NCBI RefSeq assembly: GCF_002563955.1
Contig: NZ_PDJE01000001.1
Span: forward strand, 1,178,001 to 1,242,000
Direction of reading: 5' to 3'
Source: Paramicrobacterium agarici
GTDB lineage: Bacteria; Actinomycetota; Actinomycetes; Actinomycetales; Microbacteriaceae
DNA length: 64,000 nt
Part shown: positions 1-8,408 of the stretch, one piece after another
Layout of the letters: each line of letters opens with the position of its first letter
Position numbering within the stretch: the first letter of the stretch is position 1
Made by a program: the position numbers and the translations under genes
The notes under the pieces: model-generated
What the model was told of the DNA's origin: nothing
The model's database searches: none
Seen by the model: only the letters and a program-made list of their open reading frames with translations

Positions 1-69
1 CGCCCCGTTGCGTGGGAACCTGAGCAGCGAGAACCGAATCACCGTGGTCGTGACCGACTGCACGCAGAG

Positions 70-357
70 ATGCGAAAGCCCGAGCGACTGTGGCGCGAAG
101 CACTCGGCGAACGGTTTCGCGAGCACCGGAGCCGACGCGGCGAGAAGCTCACCGATACGGCGAAGACCGCTGGTGTCTCGCCGCAGTACCTCTCAGAGGT
201 GGAGCGGGGACGCAAAGAGCCCTCGAGCGAGATGATCGCCGCGATCGCCGGTGCCCTCGGCACAACGCTCGTCGAGCTTACGGGCGAGGTGGCGACCGAG
301 CTGCAGCGCCAGGGCGCGCCGCGCAGTGGCGGCAACGCCCTGCTGCTCGCGGCCTGA
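70..357 (+). CDS. XRE-family regulator, ClgR/PopR-like
   Basis: A 95-residue protein consisting almost only of one Cro/C1-type helix-turn-helix (about residues 12-66). It carries the block YLSEVERGRKEPSSE, which closely resembles the recognition-helix region of ClgR, the actinobacterial activator of clp genes. The gene converges on a ClpP-like pair, with only 8 bases between the stop codons, which supports a role in Clp control (inference). The reading frame stays open upstream to the window edge, so the true start may lie to the left and the protein may be longer. The DNA-binding assignment is firm; the regulatory target is not shown by the sequence. Confidence 0.8.
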   Translation: MRKPERLWREALGERFREHRSRRGEKLTDTAKTAGVSPQYLSEVERGRKEPSSEMIAAIAGALGTTLVELTGEVATELQRQGAPRSGGNALLLAA

Positions 358-365
358 GCGAGGCG

Positions 366-974
366 TCAGGCGACAGCATCCGTCACTTCTCTCGTCGTGA
401 GCACCTGGTCGACGAGTCCGTACTCGAGCGCTTGCGCCGCCGTGAACACCCGATCGCGGTCGGTGTCGCGGCGCAGAGTCTGCACGCTCTGCCCGCTGTG
501 CGCGCTGAGGATCTCTTCGATCTCGGCGCGGATTCGCACCACCTCGTCGGCCTGAAGAATGAGGTCGGGGATCGCCCCGCGTCCCTCGGCCGCGGGCTGA
601 TGCAGCACGACCCTGGCGTGCGGGAGCACCGCTCGCCGGCCAGGGGCTCCCGCGGCGAGAAGCACAGCGCCAGCGGCGAGGGCCTGCCCGACGCAGGTCG
701 TCGCGATGGGTGACTGCACGTACTGCATGGTGTCGTAGACGGCGAGCATCGACGCAAGGTCTCCGCCCTCGCAGTTGATGTAGAGGTTGATCGGCTCGCC
801 CGAACTCTCGGACTCGAGGTGCAGCAGCTGCGCGATGATCGCGTTGGCGACTCCCGCGTCGACGGGCGTGCCCAGGTAGACGATGCGCTCCGTGAGCAGG
901 TTGGAGTAGACATCCATGATGCGCTCGCCGCGTGGATGCTGCGCGACGACGTTCGGGATGGTGTACGAGGTCAT
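366..974 (-). CDS. ClpP-like subunit lacking the catalytic serine
   Basis: A 202-residue protein of the ClpP (S14) fold. It keeps the oxyanion-region strand YINCEGGD, the active-site histidine (His125 in VLHQP) and the aspartate (Asp174 in DTDRDRVF). The serine motif, normally GQAAS, reads GQALAAG, so the nucleophile position is Ala100; the codons confirm alanine. It should be unable to cleave peptides itself and may serve as a structural or regulatory ring with the upstream paralogue (inference). It starts 1 base after the stop of the Ser-intact paralogue, so the two are co-transcribed and probably translationally coupled. It is not followed by clpX, so this is not the usual housekeeping clpP1P2-clpX locus. 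Confidence 0.85.
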   Translation of the reverse strand: MTSYTIPNVVAQHPRGERIMDVYSNLLTERIVYLGTPVDAGVANAIIAQLLHLESESSGEPINLYINCEGGDLASMLAVYDTMQYVQSPIATTCVGQALAAGAVLLAAGAPGRRAVLPHARVVLHQPAAEGRGAIPDLILQADEVVRIRAEIEEILSAHSGQSVQTLRRDTDRDRVFTAAQALEYGLVDQVLTTREVTDAVA

Positions 975-975
975 G

Positions 976-1587
976 TCAGACCCCCAGTCCGATCGGATTT
1001 CTGCGGTCGGGCATCACCTGGTCGAAGCTCGACACGATGCGGTCGATGAACCCGTATTCCTTCGCCTGCTCGGCGGTGTACCAGCGGTCGTGGAGTGAAT
1101 CGTCAAATACCCGCTCGAGCGGCTGCTCGGTGTCGGAGGCGATGAGCCCGAGGACCGTGTCGCGCGTGTAACGCAGGTCGTCAGCCTGCACCTCGACCTC
1201 GACGGCCGTGCCGCCAATGCCTGCGGAGCCCTGGTGCATGAGGATGCGCGCGTGGGGCAGAGCGCTGCGCTTGCCCTTCGTGCCCGATGACAGCAGGAAC
1301 TGCCCGGCGCTGCACGCGAGGCCGATCGCGAGCGTCGAGACGTCGCAGGGGACCAACCGCATGATGTCGCGAATCGCGAGCATCGACGGGACGCTGCCGC
1401 CAGGGGAGTGGATCCACAGGGCGATGTCGGTCGTGGCGTCCTCTGCGGCGAGAAGCAGCAGCTGGCTCGCGAGCAGCGTTCCATTGTCGTCATCGAGAAC
1501 CCCGTCGAGAACGAGCACTCGCCGGTGCAGCAGCTGCTCGCGCATGCGCTCGGTGAACAGCGGTGGAGATGAGTCGTCGTGTGTCAT
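976..1587 (-). CDS. ClpP-like serine peptidase subunit
   Basis: A 203-residue ClpP-family (S14) subunit with a full triad: Ser93 in GLACSAG, His118 in ILMHQ and Asp167 in SLHDRWYTA. The strand motif [13 protein letters not shown] is typical of the family. It is the first gene of a two-gene operon with the Ser-lacking paralogue. The family forms heptameric rings that degrade unfolded proteins fed by an AAA+ partner in the cytoplasm. The ATG giving MTHDDSS was chosen; a 12-codon longer start exists, but the chosen one has a CATGCT hexamer 6 nt upstream, fitting a leaderless start. Divergence from housekeeping ClpP suggests a specialised pair like Streptomyces ClpP3/P4 (inference). Confidence 0.85.
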   Translation of the reverse strand: MTHDDSSPPLFTERMREQLLHRRVLVLDGVLDDDNGTLLASQLLLLAAEDATTDIALWIHSPGGSVPSMLAIRDIMRLVPCDVSTLAIGLACSAGQFLLSSGTKGKRSALPHARILMHQGSAGIGGTAVEVEVQADDLRYTRDTVLGLIASDTEQPLERVFDDSLHDRWYTAEQAKEYGFIDRIVSSFDQVMPDRRNPIGLGV

Positions 1588-1668
1588 GACTCGAGCATGC
1601 GCGGCCCGATGCCATGAGCGCACGGGATGCTGCTCTGGGCAGATCTGCCGCGGGCAGAGCGGGAGCGA

Positions 1669-3270
1669 TCAGGTGAGCGCGTTGACGCGCACGACGACGA
1701 TCTGCGTGGTCATCTCAGCGTCGAGAGGGGAATGCTGCGCGAAATATCCCTGCGGCGCGGCGGCGATCACGACGGTGCCGACGGGCAATCCCTCGAGGTC
1801 GACGCCGAGAAACTGCGAGAGGGCGCGGCCGGAGGCGACAGCCGTGTCGAACGAACCGGAATCCGGTGGCGAGAGGTGTGATTCCCCGCCGTAGTTCCAC
1901 GGGGCCGTGTCGTAGCCGAACGAGACACGGCTCGAATCAGTGATCGTCGTGGAGCTCTCGCCGTCGACAAGCACCTTCCCTTCGAGTGCGGTGGGCGGAG
2001 CGAGGTCTTCGGGAACAGCGACCGTCCACGCGTCGTCATCTGTCACGACGCGGAGTTCGTCGATGACCAGGTCGCTCGGGGCGGTGGTCGTTGCTGTCGG
2101 TGCCGGTGGATGAAAGCTGTTGAGGGCGAGGGGAATGCCCACGCCGAGAACGAGGGCGACGACGGCGGCTGCAGCGACGACGCCGCCGACGACCCAGCCA
2201 CGCTGCCGTCGCGGCACCCGCGCCGTCGAGTGAGGGACGGCGCCCGACGGCGTCAGCTCCGTGACCGCGGCCGGACGTGTCGCAGCGGGAGCGGGCAGCG
2301 AGGTGTCCGAGGTGGGGCCCTGACGCAACACGGTGTCGGCAGCGGGCACCTCGTTGGGCGACGAAGGGACTTCGATGCGCGTTGGGGCAAGACCGAGCTC
2401 GCGCTCGAGCTGCTGAAGCCGCTGAGCGAAGGCAAGAGCCGTGGGAAACCGGTGCTCCGGTGAACGATTGAGGCCGATCAAAAGCGCGTCGACGACCGCC
2501 TGCGGCAGACCCTGGCGCTGCATCGGAGTGATCGCGCCGTTCTGAATGCGAGCCATGAGTTGGACGCCACGGTTGGACGCGCCGGGAACCTCGAACGGGC
2601 TGCGCCCTTCAAGCAGCGAGAAGAGCGTTGCCGCGAGCGAGAACACGTCGCTGCGCACGTCGATGCGCGGCTCGTCGTCGAACGATTCGGGCGCAGCCCA
2701 CGGAATGCTCATTCCGAGCGCGCTCGCATCGTTCTCGACCGTCGACTGCGTCGCATACGCCTGCTCGCGGATGCGCGTGGCCTCGGGGAACCCGTCGGCG
2801 ATGGCTGAGATGCCAAAATCGGTGAGCACGGCCGCGCCGTAGTCGTTGATCAAGACATTCGCCGGTTTCACGTCGCGGTGCACGACGCCGGCACGGTGCG
2901 CGCTCTCCAGCGCCGAAGCGACCCGAACGCCGATGTGCAGCACGTCGGCGAGATCGAGCGGAGCGTGGCGAAATCGCGCTCCGAGACTGCCGCCGGAGCA
3001 GTACTCCATGACGAGGTACGGCTGCTCAGCAGCATCCACACCCGCCGCATAGATGGTGGCGATCGCCGAGTGCGACGACACGCGCGCCATGAGGTTCGCC
3101 TCGGCGGTGAACTGGCGACGCAGCGCCTCGCTCAGGGCGTCGGTGCGCAGCACCTTGATGGCGACGAAGCGGTTGGGAAGCTGCTGATGGTACAGGTACA
3201 CGTCAGAGAACCCGCCGCGGCCGAGCAGCTTGACGTAGCTGTAGCCGTCGATCTGCGGTGGGGAACCCAT
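1669..3270 (-). CDS. Transmembrane Ser/Thr protein kinase
   Basis: A 533-residue Hanks-type kinase. The cytoplasmic catalytic domain (about 8-290) has the glycine loop GRGGFSDVY, Lys39, the catalytic loop HRDVKPAN (Asp132, Asn138), DFG at 151-153 and APE at 193-195. A Pro/Ala/Thr-rich juxtamembrane linker leads to one membrane helix (about 358-383). The outer domain of about 140 residues has no PASTA repeats; its spacing of Gly, Val and hydrophobic strands (VLVDGE, SRVSFGYDTAPW, LEGLPVGTVVIAAAP) looks like a degenerate FKBP-type fold (inference). It probably senses something outside the membrane and phosphorylates cytoplasmic proteins. TAGGAT lies 6 nt before the ATG, so translation is probably leaderless. 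Confidence 0.92.
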   Translation of the reverse strand: MGSPPQIDGYSYVKLLGRGGFSDVYLYHQQLPNRFVAIKVLRTDALSEALRRQFTAEANLMARVSSHSAIATIYAAGVDAAEQPYLVMEYCSGGSLGARFRHAPLDLADVLHIGVRVASALESAHRAGVVHRDVKPANVLINDYGAAVLTDFGISAIADGFPEATRIREQAYATQSTVENDASALGMSIPWAAPESFDDEPRIDVRSDVFSLAATLFSLLEGRSPFEVPGASNRGVQLMARIQNGAITPMQRQGLPQAVVDALLIGLNRSPEHRFPTALAFAQRLQQLERELGLAPTRIEVPSSPNEVPAADTVLRQGPTSDTSLPAPAATRPAAVTELTPSGAVPHSTARVPRRQRGWVVGGVVAAAAVVALVLGVGIPLALNSFHPPAPTATTTAPSDLVIDELRVVTDDDAWTVAVPEDLAPPTALEGKVLVDGESSTTITDSSRVSFGYDTAPWNYGGESHLSPPDSGSFDTAVASGRALSQFLGVDLEGLPVGTVVIAAAPQGYFAQHSPLDAEMTTQIVVVRVNALT

Positions 3271-3276
3271 GCCCCG

Positions 3277-3282
3277 ATCCTA
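3277..3282 (-). promoter_or_regulatory. Leaderless -10 box of the Ser/Thr kinase gene
   Basis: TAGGAT on the minus strand is followed by 6 nt and then the ATG of the kinase gene. In actinobacteria this spacing places the transcription start at the A of the start codon. There is no Shine-Dalgarno sequence in between. Confidence 0.6.
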
Positions 3283-3300
3283 AGGGAGGGGCGGATGCTG

Positions 3301-4869
3301 TCAGGTGCGCAGCCGCGCCAGCAGCTCAGGGCCGCGCCGATCGAAGATCCTGCCGCCGACGACGATGCCGAGGGCGAGCTCTGCTGCGCCCACAACCGCG
3401 CCGACCGCGAGAGTGATCCACCCGATGACCGTGCTGCCGGTCACGATCGTCACGATGCCCAGGACGATCACGGGAAGCGCGAGCACCGTCGCCCCGCCGA
3501 AGGTTCCGAGCATCGCGAGCATTGAGGGCAGTGCCGCTCCGGGCTGCGACTTGAACGGGTTGTCACCGGCCTTCGGCACCGGAAACACGAGAAGCGCCGA
3601 TGTCACGCTCGCGGCCGCGAAACCCGCGAGTGTGATGCCGAGCGTCACGCCGAGTGTTGCCGGCAGCGAGGCGACGTCACCCGTGAGTGCAACGACGGCG
3701 ACCGTGAGTATTACGATCAGCGGAACGGCGAATGCCGCCACGGCAAGCGCCCGCCCCGCTCGATCGGCGATACCCCGAACGCCGGTCGTGAGGTGCAGCG
3801 CAAAGGCGGTGCCGTCATACGAGACATCCGCGTATAGGCTCGTCGAGAGAAAATAGGCGGCGAGAATGAGCCCGATGGTCGGCTGCACCGAGCCGCCGTC
3901 GCCCATCATGCCGTAGAAGACCATGAGCGCGACGATCAGCGGCACGACGATGAGCTGCTGCGCGTAGCGCGGATCGCGCATCCAGTACGTCAGCGAACGG
4001 GCCATCACCGCACCCGTGCGCGAGTCGGGAACGATGCCGAGCATGCCGAGACCTTTCCGCGACTGCGCAGATGACGTCGAGCGCAGCGGGCTCGACAGCA
4101 TCCGGTTCAAACCGCTGCGCCACAGCATGACGCAGACGGCGAGAGTGGCCAGGGCGATCGCGAAGCGCGCCGCGGCGGCACCCCACTCACCTGCGGCGAC
4201 ATCTCCCGGAACGGCCCACGCGGCACCGAACGGCGTCCAGCCGAGAACCGTGGCGATGGTCGGCAGCACATCGGCGAAAGAGCGCGCACCCTCGGTGATG
4301 CCGACGATGATCGGGCCCAGCAGTATGAGCGGAATGAAGATGAGCACACCCGTGAGCTCGCGAAAACGCCTGCCCGAGCTGACGCCCGACGAAACCGCCA
4401 TGAACGCTCGCGACGCGGTGACGCACGTGAGAACGGCGACCGCCGCGCACACCAGAGCAGCGACGATGGCGAGGGGATGCCGCCACCACACGATCGCGGA
4501 GCCCAGTGCCGCCACCGCTGTCACGATGCCAGGAATGCCGAGCACGCCACTCGCCGTGAGGGCGACGAAGAGTGTGTTGCGCGGAACCGGGAACGGCGAG
4601 AGCTTGACGGGATCGAGCGTCTGATCGACGCCAACCGTCACGAGTGGGCCGATGAGCCAACCCAGCAGAAGAACCGAACCGGCGCCGACGACCGCGAGTC
4701 GCGCGAGTTCGAGCGGGGCGAGGCTGAGCAGCACGAAGCCGACGAACAGCAGCCCCAGCATGCCGAGTCCGTAGAGAGCGCCGAGGATCGCCCCCACCAG
4801 CTGCCATGGGTTGCGCTGAAGCGCATTCCACATGGAGCGGAACCGCAGGCCTACGAGGACTGCAACCAT
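3301..4869 (-). CDS. ABC-2 type exporter permease
   Basis: A 522-residue integral membrane protein with about twelve hydrophobic segments spread over its length, no signal peptide and no soluble domain. It begins inside the 3' end of the upstream ATPase gene (19-base overlap), which marks it as the permease of that ABC exporter. The size and the lack of a periplasmic loop fit the large ABC-2-type permeases of actinobacteria. The substrate cannot be told from the sequence. It ends 31 bases before the kinase gene start, so a functional link with the kinase is possible but unproven. Confidence 0.82.
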   Translation of the reverse strand: MVAVLVGLRFRSMWNALQRNPWQLVGAILGALYGLGMLGLLFVGFVLLSLAPLELARLAVVGAGSVLLLGWLIGPLVTVGVDQTLDPVKLSPFPVPRNTLFVALTASGVLGIPGIVTAVAALGSAIVWWRHPLAIVAALVCAAVAVLTCVTASRAFMAVSSGVSSGRRFRELTGVLIFIPLILLGPIIVGITEGARSFADVLPTIATVLGWTPFGAAWAVPGDVAAGEWGAAAARFAIALATLAVCVMLWRSGLNRMLSSPLRSTSSAQSRKGLGMLGIVPDSRTGAVMARSLTYWMRDPRYAQQLIVVPLIVALMVFYGMMGDGGSVQPTIGLILAAYFLSTSLYADVSYDGTAFALHLTTGVRGIADRAGRALAVAAFAVPLIVILTVAVVALTGDVASLPATLGVTLGITLAGFAAASVTSALLVFPVPKAGDNPFKSQPGAALPSMLAMLGTFGGATVLALPVIVLGIVTIVTGSTVIGWITLAVGAVVGAAELALGIVVGGRIFDRRGPELLARLRT

Positions 4870-5702
4870 GTGGGTCCCTCTGCGTGACGACGCCCGCCGA
4901 CAAGGTCGACGAAGCGGTCTTCGAGCGTCGATCCGGCGCGAACCTCGTCAACCGTTCCCGCGGCGACGATGCGCCCCTGCGAGACGATGGCGACGTGGTC
5001 GCACATGCGCTGAACGAGGTCCATGGAATGGCTCGACACGATGACGGTGCCGCCGCCGCGAACATAGCCCGCGAGAATGTCCCGGATGTTCGCGGCAGAG
5101 ACCGGGTCGACAGATTCGAACGGCTCGTCGAGAACGAGCAGACGCGGCGCGTGAACCAGGGCGCACGCGAGGACGATCTTCTTGGTCATTCCAGCCGAGT
5201 AGTCGACGACGAGCGTGCCACCGGCATCCTGCAGGTCGAGCATCGTGAGAAGGTCGCGCGTGCGCTCGAGTGCGCTGTTGCGGTCGAGTCCGCACAGCAT
5301 CCCCGCATACGTGACGAGTTGCTCGCCCGTGAGCCGGTCGAACAGGGCGACACCGTCAGAGAGCACACCGACGAGCCGCTTGGCCTCGACGAGATTCTGC
5401 CACACGTCAACACCATGGATGCTGATGGAGCCGGCGTCTGGCCGCAGAAGACCCGTCGCCATCGACAGCGTCGTCGTCTTGCCCGCGCCATTCGGGCCGA
5501 CAAGACCGTAGAACGAACCGGCCGGAACATCGAGGTCGATGCCGGCGACGGCAGCCTTCGCCCCGAAGGTCTTGACCAGTCCGCGAATCGAGAGCGCGGC
5601 TACCGCGGACGGCGCGCTGGGCTGCGCCGGGTCGGCGTTGTGCCCGTCATCTGCTCCCGGCGGTGTCGCACCGTGTGCTGGGCTGCTGTCGTATGGCTGC
5701 AC
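4851..5702 (-). CDS. ABC exporter ATP-binding protein
   Basis: A 283-residue ATPase. Walker A is GPNGAGKT (about 69-76), the signature is the variant YSAGM (about 168-172) and Walker B is LLVLDEP (about 188-194), followed by the H-loop SSHSMD. Variant signatures of this kind are common in ABC-2 exporters of the CcmA/NatA group. The GTG giving VQPYDSS was chosen because AAAGGGG lies just upstream; a TTG 12 codons earlier is the alternative. The first 30 or so residues are a low-complexity Pro/Ala extension. It overlaps the permease gene, so the two are coupled. Confidence 0.88.
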   Translation of the reverse strand: MQPYDSSPAHGATPPGADDGHNADPAQPSAPSAVAALSIRGLVKTFGAKAAVAGIDLDVPAGSFYGLVGPNGAGKTTTLSMATGLLRPDAGSISIHGVDVWQNLVEAKRLVGVLSDGVALFDRLTGEQLVTYAGMLCGLDRNSALERTRDLLTMLDLQDAGGTLVVDYSAGMTKKIVLACALVHAPRLLVLDEPFESVDPVSAANIRDILAGYVRGGGTVIVSSHSMDLVQRMCDHVAIVSQGRIVAAGTVDEVRAGSTLEDRFVDLVGGRRHAEGPTWLQSS

Positions 5703-5884
5703 GGTTCCCCTTTCGTTACCGTCGTTCACATTACGCAACGGACGGTCCCGAGCGCGTCATCCGCGCGACGGATTTTGCTCGGGCGTTCACGTAGTCAGAG
5801 AACTCGATCGCTGCACGGCGTGTTCGAGCGCGGAAGACGGTGTGGCGGCGCGCTTCTCCGACTGTCTGATCGGGGGAGTCGGAC

Positions 5885-7336
5885 TCAGCACCGTGAGGGC
5901 GAGAGATCCGGCTCGCGGCGAATGCCGAACTCGTTTCGCAGCGCAGAGAGAGCCGCGCGCCAGCCGCCGAGCCCGTGGACTCCGGGACCGGGCGGTGTTG
6001 CTGCCGAGCAGAGGTAGATGCCCCGCGCGGCGGTGCGCCACGGGTCTGGTGAGAGGACGGGGCGGGCGATGAGCTGCCGAAGCGAGACATCGCCGGTCGC
6101 GATATCACCGCCGATGTAGTTGGGGTTGTAATTGTTCAGATCGGCAGCCGTGTGCGATGACGACGAGATGATGAGATCGCGAAAGCCGGGAGCAAAGCGT
6201 TCGATCTGGCGAGTGACTGCTTCGGTTTGGTCGATGGTCGAGCCGCGGGGAACGTGCGTGTATGTCCACACGGCATGCTTTCCCGCGGGCGCGCGCGTGG
6301 GGTCGAACAGGCTTGGCTGCGAGAGCAACACATAGGGTGAGTCGGCGTGGTTGCCGCGCGCCACCTGGTTTTCGGCGCGCGCCATGTCGGCGCGCGTTCC
6401 GCAGACATGAAGCGTCGGCGTGCGCGCCAGCTCGGGGTTCGTCCAGGGGATCGGCCCGGAGAGCGCGAAGTCCACCTTCGCCGCTGCGTTGCCCGGACGA
6501 TACCGCTCGAGAGCACGTGCGTAGCCTCGCGGCATCCGATCGCCGGCGATCTTTCGCAGCCCGGCGACGCTCGTGTCGAAGATCACGGCGCGCGCAGAGG
6601 GCAGGTTGTCCATTGAGTCGACCTGGTGCTCGGTGACGAACTCGACGCCGTGGGAGACGGCATCGGCCACCAGCGCGTCGGTGATCATCTGACTGCCGCC
6701 GACCGGAATGGGCCAACCGCCGGCGTGCGCGTAGACAGCCAGAACGAGTCCGGCTGCCGTCGGGGCAATGCTTGGCAGCGGACGGATCGAGTGCGAGATC
6801 ACGCCGGTGAGCAGCGCGGGAGCCTCGTCGCCTTGCCACGCAAGATTCCACAGCGGGCTGCCTTGTTCGAGTGCGCGGGCCGCGAAGCGCGCGAGCGGAA
6901 TGGGCTGGCGCGGAACGCGAAGCAGCGAGTGCGACACCGCGTCTGACACGGCATCGAGGTTGTTCAGCAGCGGGCGCATGAGGGCGCGCCATGAACCCGC
7001 GTCGCGCCCGAGACCTTCTGCTGTTCGCTCAAGGTCTCGCCACGCCAGCGCTGCGTGGCTCGGGGAGAGCGGATTGGCGTAAGAAACCTCTGGGGTGATG
7101 AACTCGAGACGCTCGGTAAGGCCGAAACGCTGAAAGAACTCCGACGCGTAGGCCATGGGGTGAACGGCCGAGCAGATGTCGTGATGAAAGCCGGGCTCGG
7201 TGAGCTCGGCAGTGCGAGACCCTCCGCCGAGGTGTTCTGAGCGTTCGTATACGCGGACACTCAGACCAGCGCGGGCAAGAGTGACGGCCGCAGCGAGACC
7301 GTTCGGCCCCGAGCCTACGACGATCGCGTCAAGCAT
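5885..7336 (-). CDS. CrtI-like FAD-dependent oxidoreductase
   Basis: A 483-residue protein of the phytoene desaturase/CrtI-like flavoprotein group. An N-terminal dinucleotide fold, VVGSGPNGLAAAVTLARAG, is followed by YERSEHLGGGSRT, which binds the FAD. The C-terminal FAD motif GIYLCSAATPPGPGVHG completes the site. This subgroup is widespread in actinobacteria next to no carotenoid genes, and its substrate is mostly unknown; no crtB or crtE is nearby. The start MLDAIVVG was chosen because GAGGGGG lies 7 nt upstream; the longer frame beginning MQRGG starts inside that ribosome-binding site. It is a single gene, separated from the ABC ATPase gene by about 180 bases. Confidence 0.82.
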   Translation of the reverse strand: MLDAIVVGSGPNGLAAAVTLARAGLSVRVYERSEHLGGGSRTAELTEPGFHHDICSAVHPMAYASEFFQRFGLTERLEFITPEVSYANPLSPSHAALAWRDLERTAEGLGRDAGSWRALMRPLLNNLDAVSDAVSHSLLRVPRQPIPLARFAARALEQGSPLWNLAWQGDEAPALLTGVISHSIRPLPSIAPTAAGLVLAVYAHAGGWPIPVGGSQMITDALVADAVSHGVEFVTEHQVDSMDNLPSARAVIFDTSVAGLRKIAGDRMPRGYARALERYRPGNAAAKVDFALSGPIPWTNPELARTPTLHVCGTRADMARAENQVARGNHADSPYVLLSQPSLFDPTRAPAGKHAVWTYTHVPRGSTIDQTEAVTRQIERFAPGFRDLIISSSSHTAADLNNYNPNYIGGDIATGDVSLRQLIARPVLSPDPWRTAARGIYLCSAATPPGPGVHGLGGWRAALSALRNEFGIRREPDLSPSRC

Positions 7337-7426
7337 GACCGCACCCCCTCGTTGCACTTCGCGCCTCTCCTCACGTTATCGTGCATCGGCGTCGCATGAC
7401 CATCAGGGCTGGATCGGGTCGTGTGG

Positions 7427-8248
7427 TCAATAGACCTCCGCGATCAGCTCGGCGAACAGCGATTCCGCATCAACAGCGAGGCCACGCCGCGTGAACCACG
7501 TCGCGACGTTGACGCAGTCTCGGTGCAGCAGATCGAGGCCGCTCGGGTTTGCCGCGAGGTCGACGATCTGCGGCACATCGATCACCACGATGCGCCCGTC
7601 ATGAACGAGGATGTTGTACGGCGAGAGGTCGCCGTGGGCGAAGCCAGACCGCACGAAGACCCGCATTGCGTCGGTGACTTGGTCGTACAACGGAGCAAGG
7701 TCGTTGGCGCGGGCACGTGACTGGGCAAGCCGCGGAGCGGCGGTGATGCCATCTCCGATGAACTGCATGAGGATCTCATCATCGTGGATCTGCACGGGAT
7801 AGGGCACGGGCGCTCCGGCTTCGGTGAGCCGACGCAGCGCCTCGAACTCGGCAAAAGCCCAGTTCGTCGCCGCGAGCTCTCGGCCGTACAACGACTTCTT
7901 TCCGAGAGCACGCTCATCGCGCTGACTCCTCGTGCGCCGGCCCTCGACGTACAACGTGCTGCGCGTGAAATCCCGGTGGGCTGAGGCGCGATAGCGCTTC
8001 GCCGCGAGCAGACAGGATCGTGTCGGGTTGCCGGGGACGGCTCGCTCGATGAGGTGAAGCTCTGCTTCTTTGCCGGTCTTGACGACGCCGAGCTCGGTGT
8101 CAAGTGCAGCCGCCTCGGTGACGAGCCAGTCAGGATGCGGCAGCGGACCGCGTTCGGTCGGCGAAGTATCGGGCCAGGTTGACCAGCGTTGGTCTTCGCC
8201 CGGTTCGACGAGGTCAGAAGAAGGTACAGAAAAAGCGTCGAATGTCAC
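7427..8248 (-). CDS. RIO1-type atypical Ser protein kinase
   Basis: A 273-residue RIO-family kinase. It shows Lys84 in LAAKRY, the catalytic loop HGDLSPYN (Asp207, Asn212) and the metal-binding aspartate in VVIDVPQ (Asp224), in place of the usual DFG. The first 45 residues are a poorly conserved extension. In archaea and eukaryotes RIO1 acts in small-subunit ribosome maturation; bacterial members have no settled role. The GTG start was chosen because GGAG sits 8 nt upstream; the ATG 9 codons earlier lacks one. A 19-codon ORF with a strong ribosome-binding site ends 36 bases upstream and may control this gene. Confidence 0.88.
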   Translation of the reverse strand: MTFDAFSVPSSDLVEPGEDQRWSTWPDTSPTERGPLPHPDWLVTEAAALDTELGVVKTGKEAELHLIERAVPGNPTRSCLLAAKRYRASAHRDFTRSTLYVEGRRTRSQRDERALGKKSLYGRELAATNWAFAEFEALRRLTEAGAPVPYPVQIHDDEILMQFIGDGITAAPRLAQSRARANDLAPLYDQVTDAMRVFVRSGFAHGDLSPYNILVHDGRIVVIDVPQIVDLAANPSGLDLLHRDCVNVATWFTRRGLAVDAESLFAELIAEVY

Positions 8249-8284
8249 GGTGGAAACTCCAGAACAGGAGGCCACACGCGAGAC

Positions 8285-8344
8285 TCAGATGTGGGCGGTG
8301 ACCTCGGGGAAAACGTGCATTGAAGGCATACTGATGGCAGTCAT
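8285..8344 (-). CDS. 19-codon small ORF upstream of RIO kinase
   Basis: A mini-ORF encoding MTAISMPSMHVFPEVTAHI then TGA. It has an unusually strong ribosome-binding site, AAAGGGGG, 7 nt before the ATG, better than most genes in this window. It ends 36 bases before the GTG of the RIO kinase on the same strand. It could be a regulatory leader peptide or a small functional protein. Three Met and two His residues are notable, but no family is recognised. That it is translated is inferred only from the ribosome-binding site and its position. Confidence 0.45.
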   Translation of the reverse strand: MTAISMPSMHVFPEVTAHI

Positions 8345-8408
8345 GGCATTTCCCCCTTTCATCTGGAACGTACAAACAGTAGCACTCGCCGTGCGAAAGC
8401 ACAGCGTT

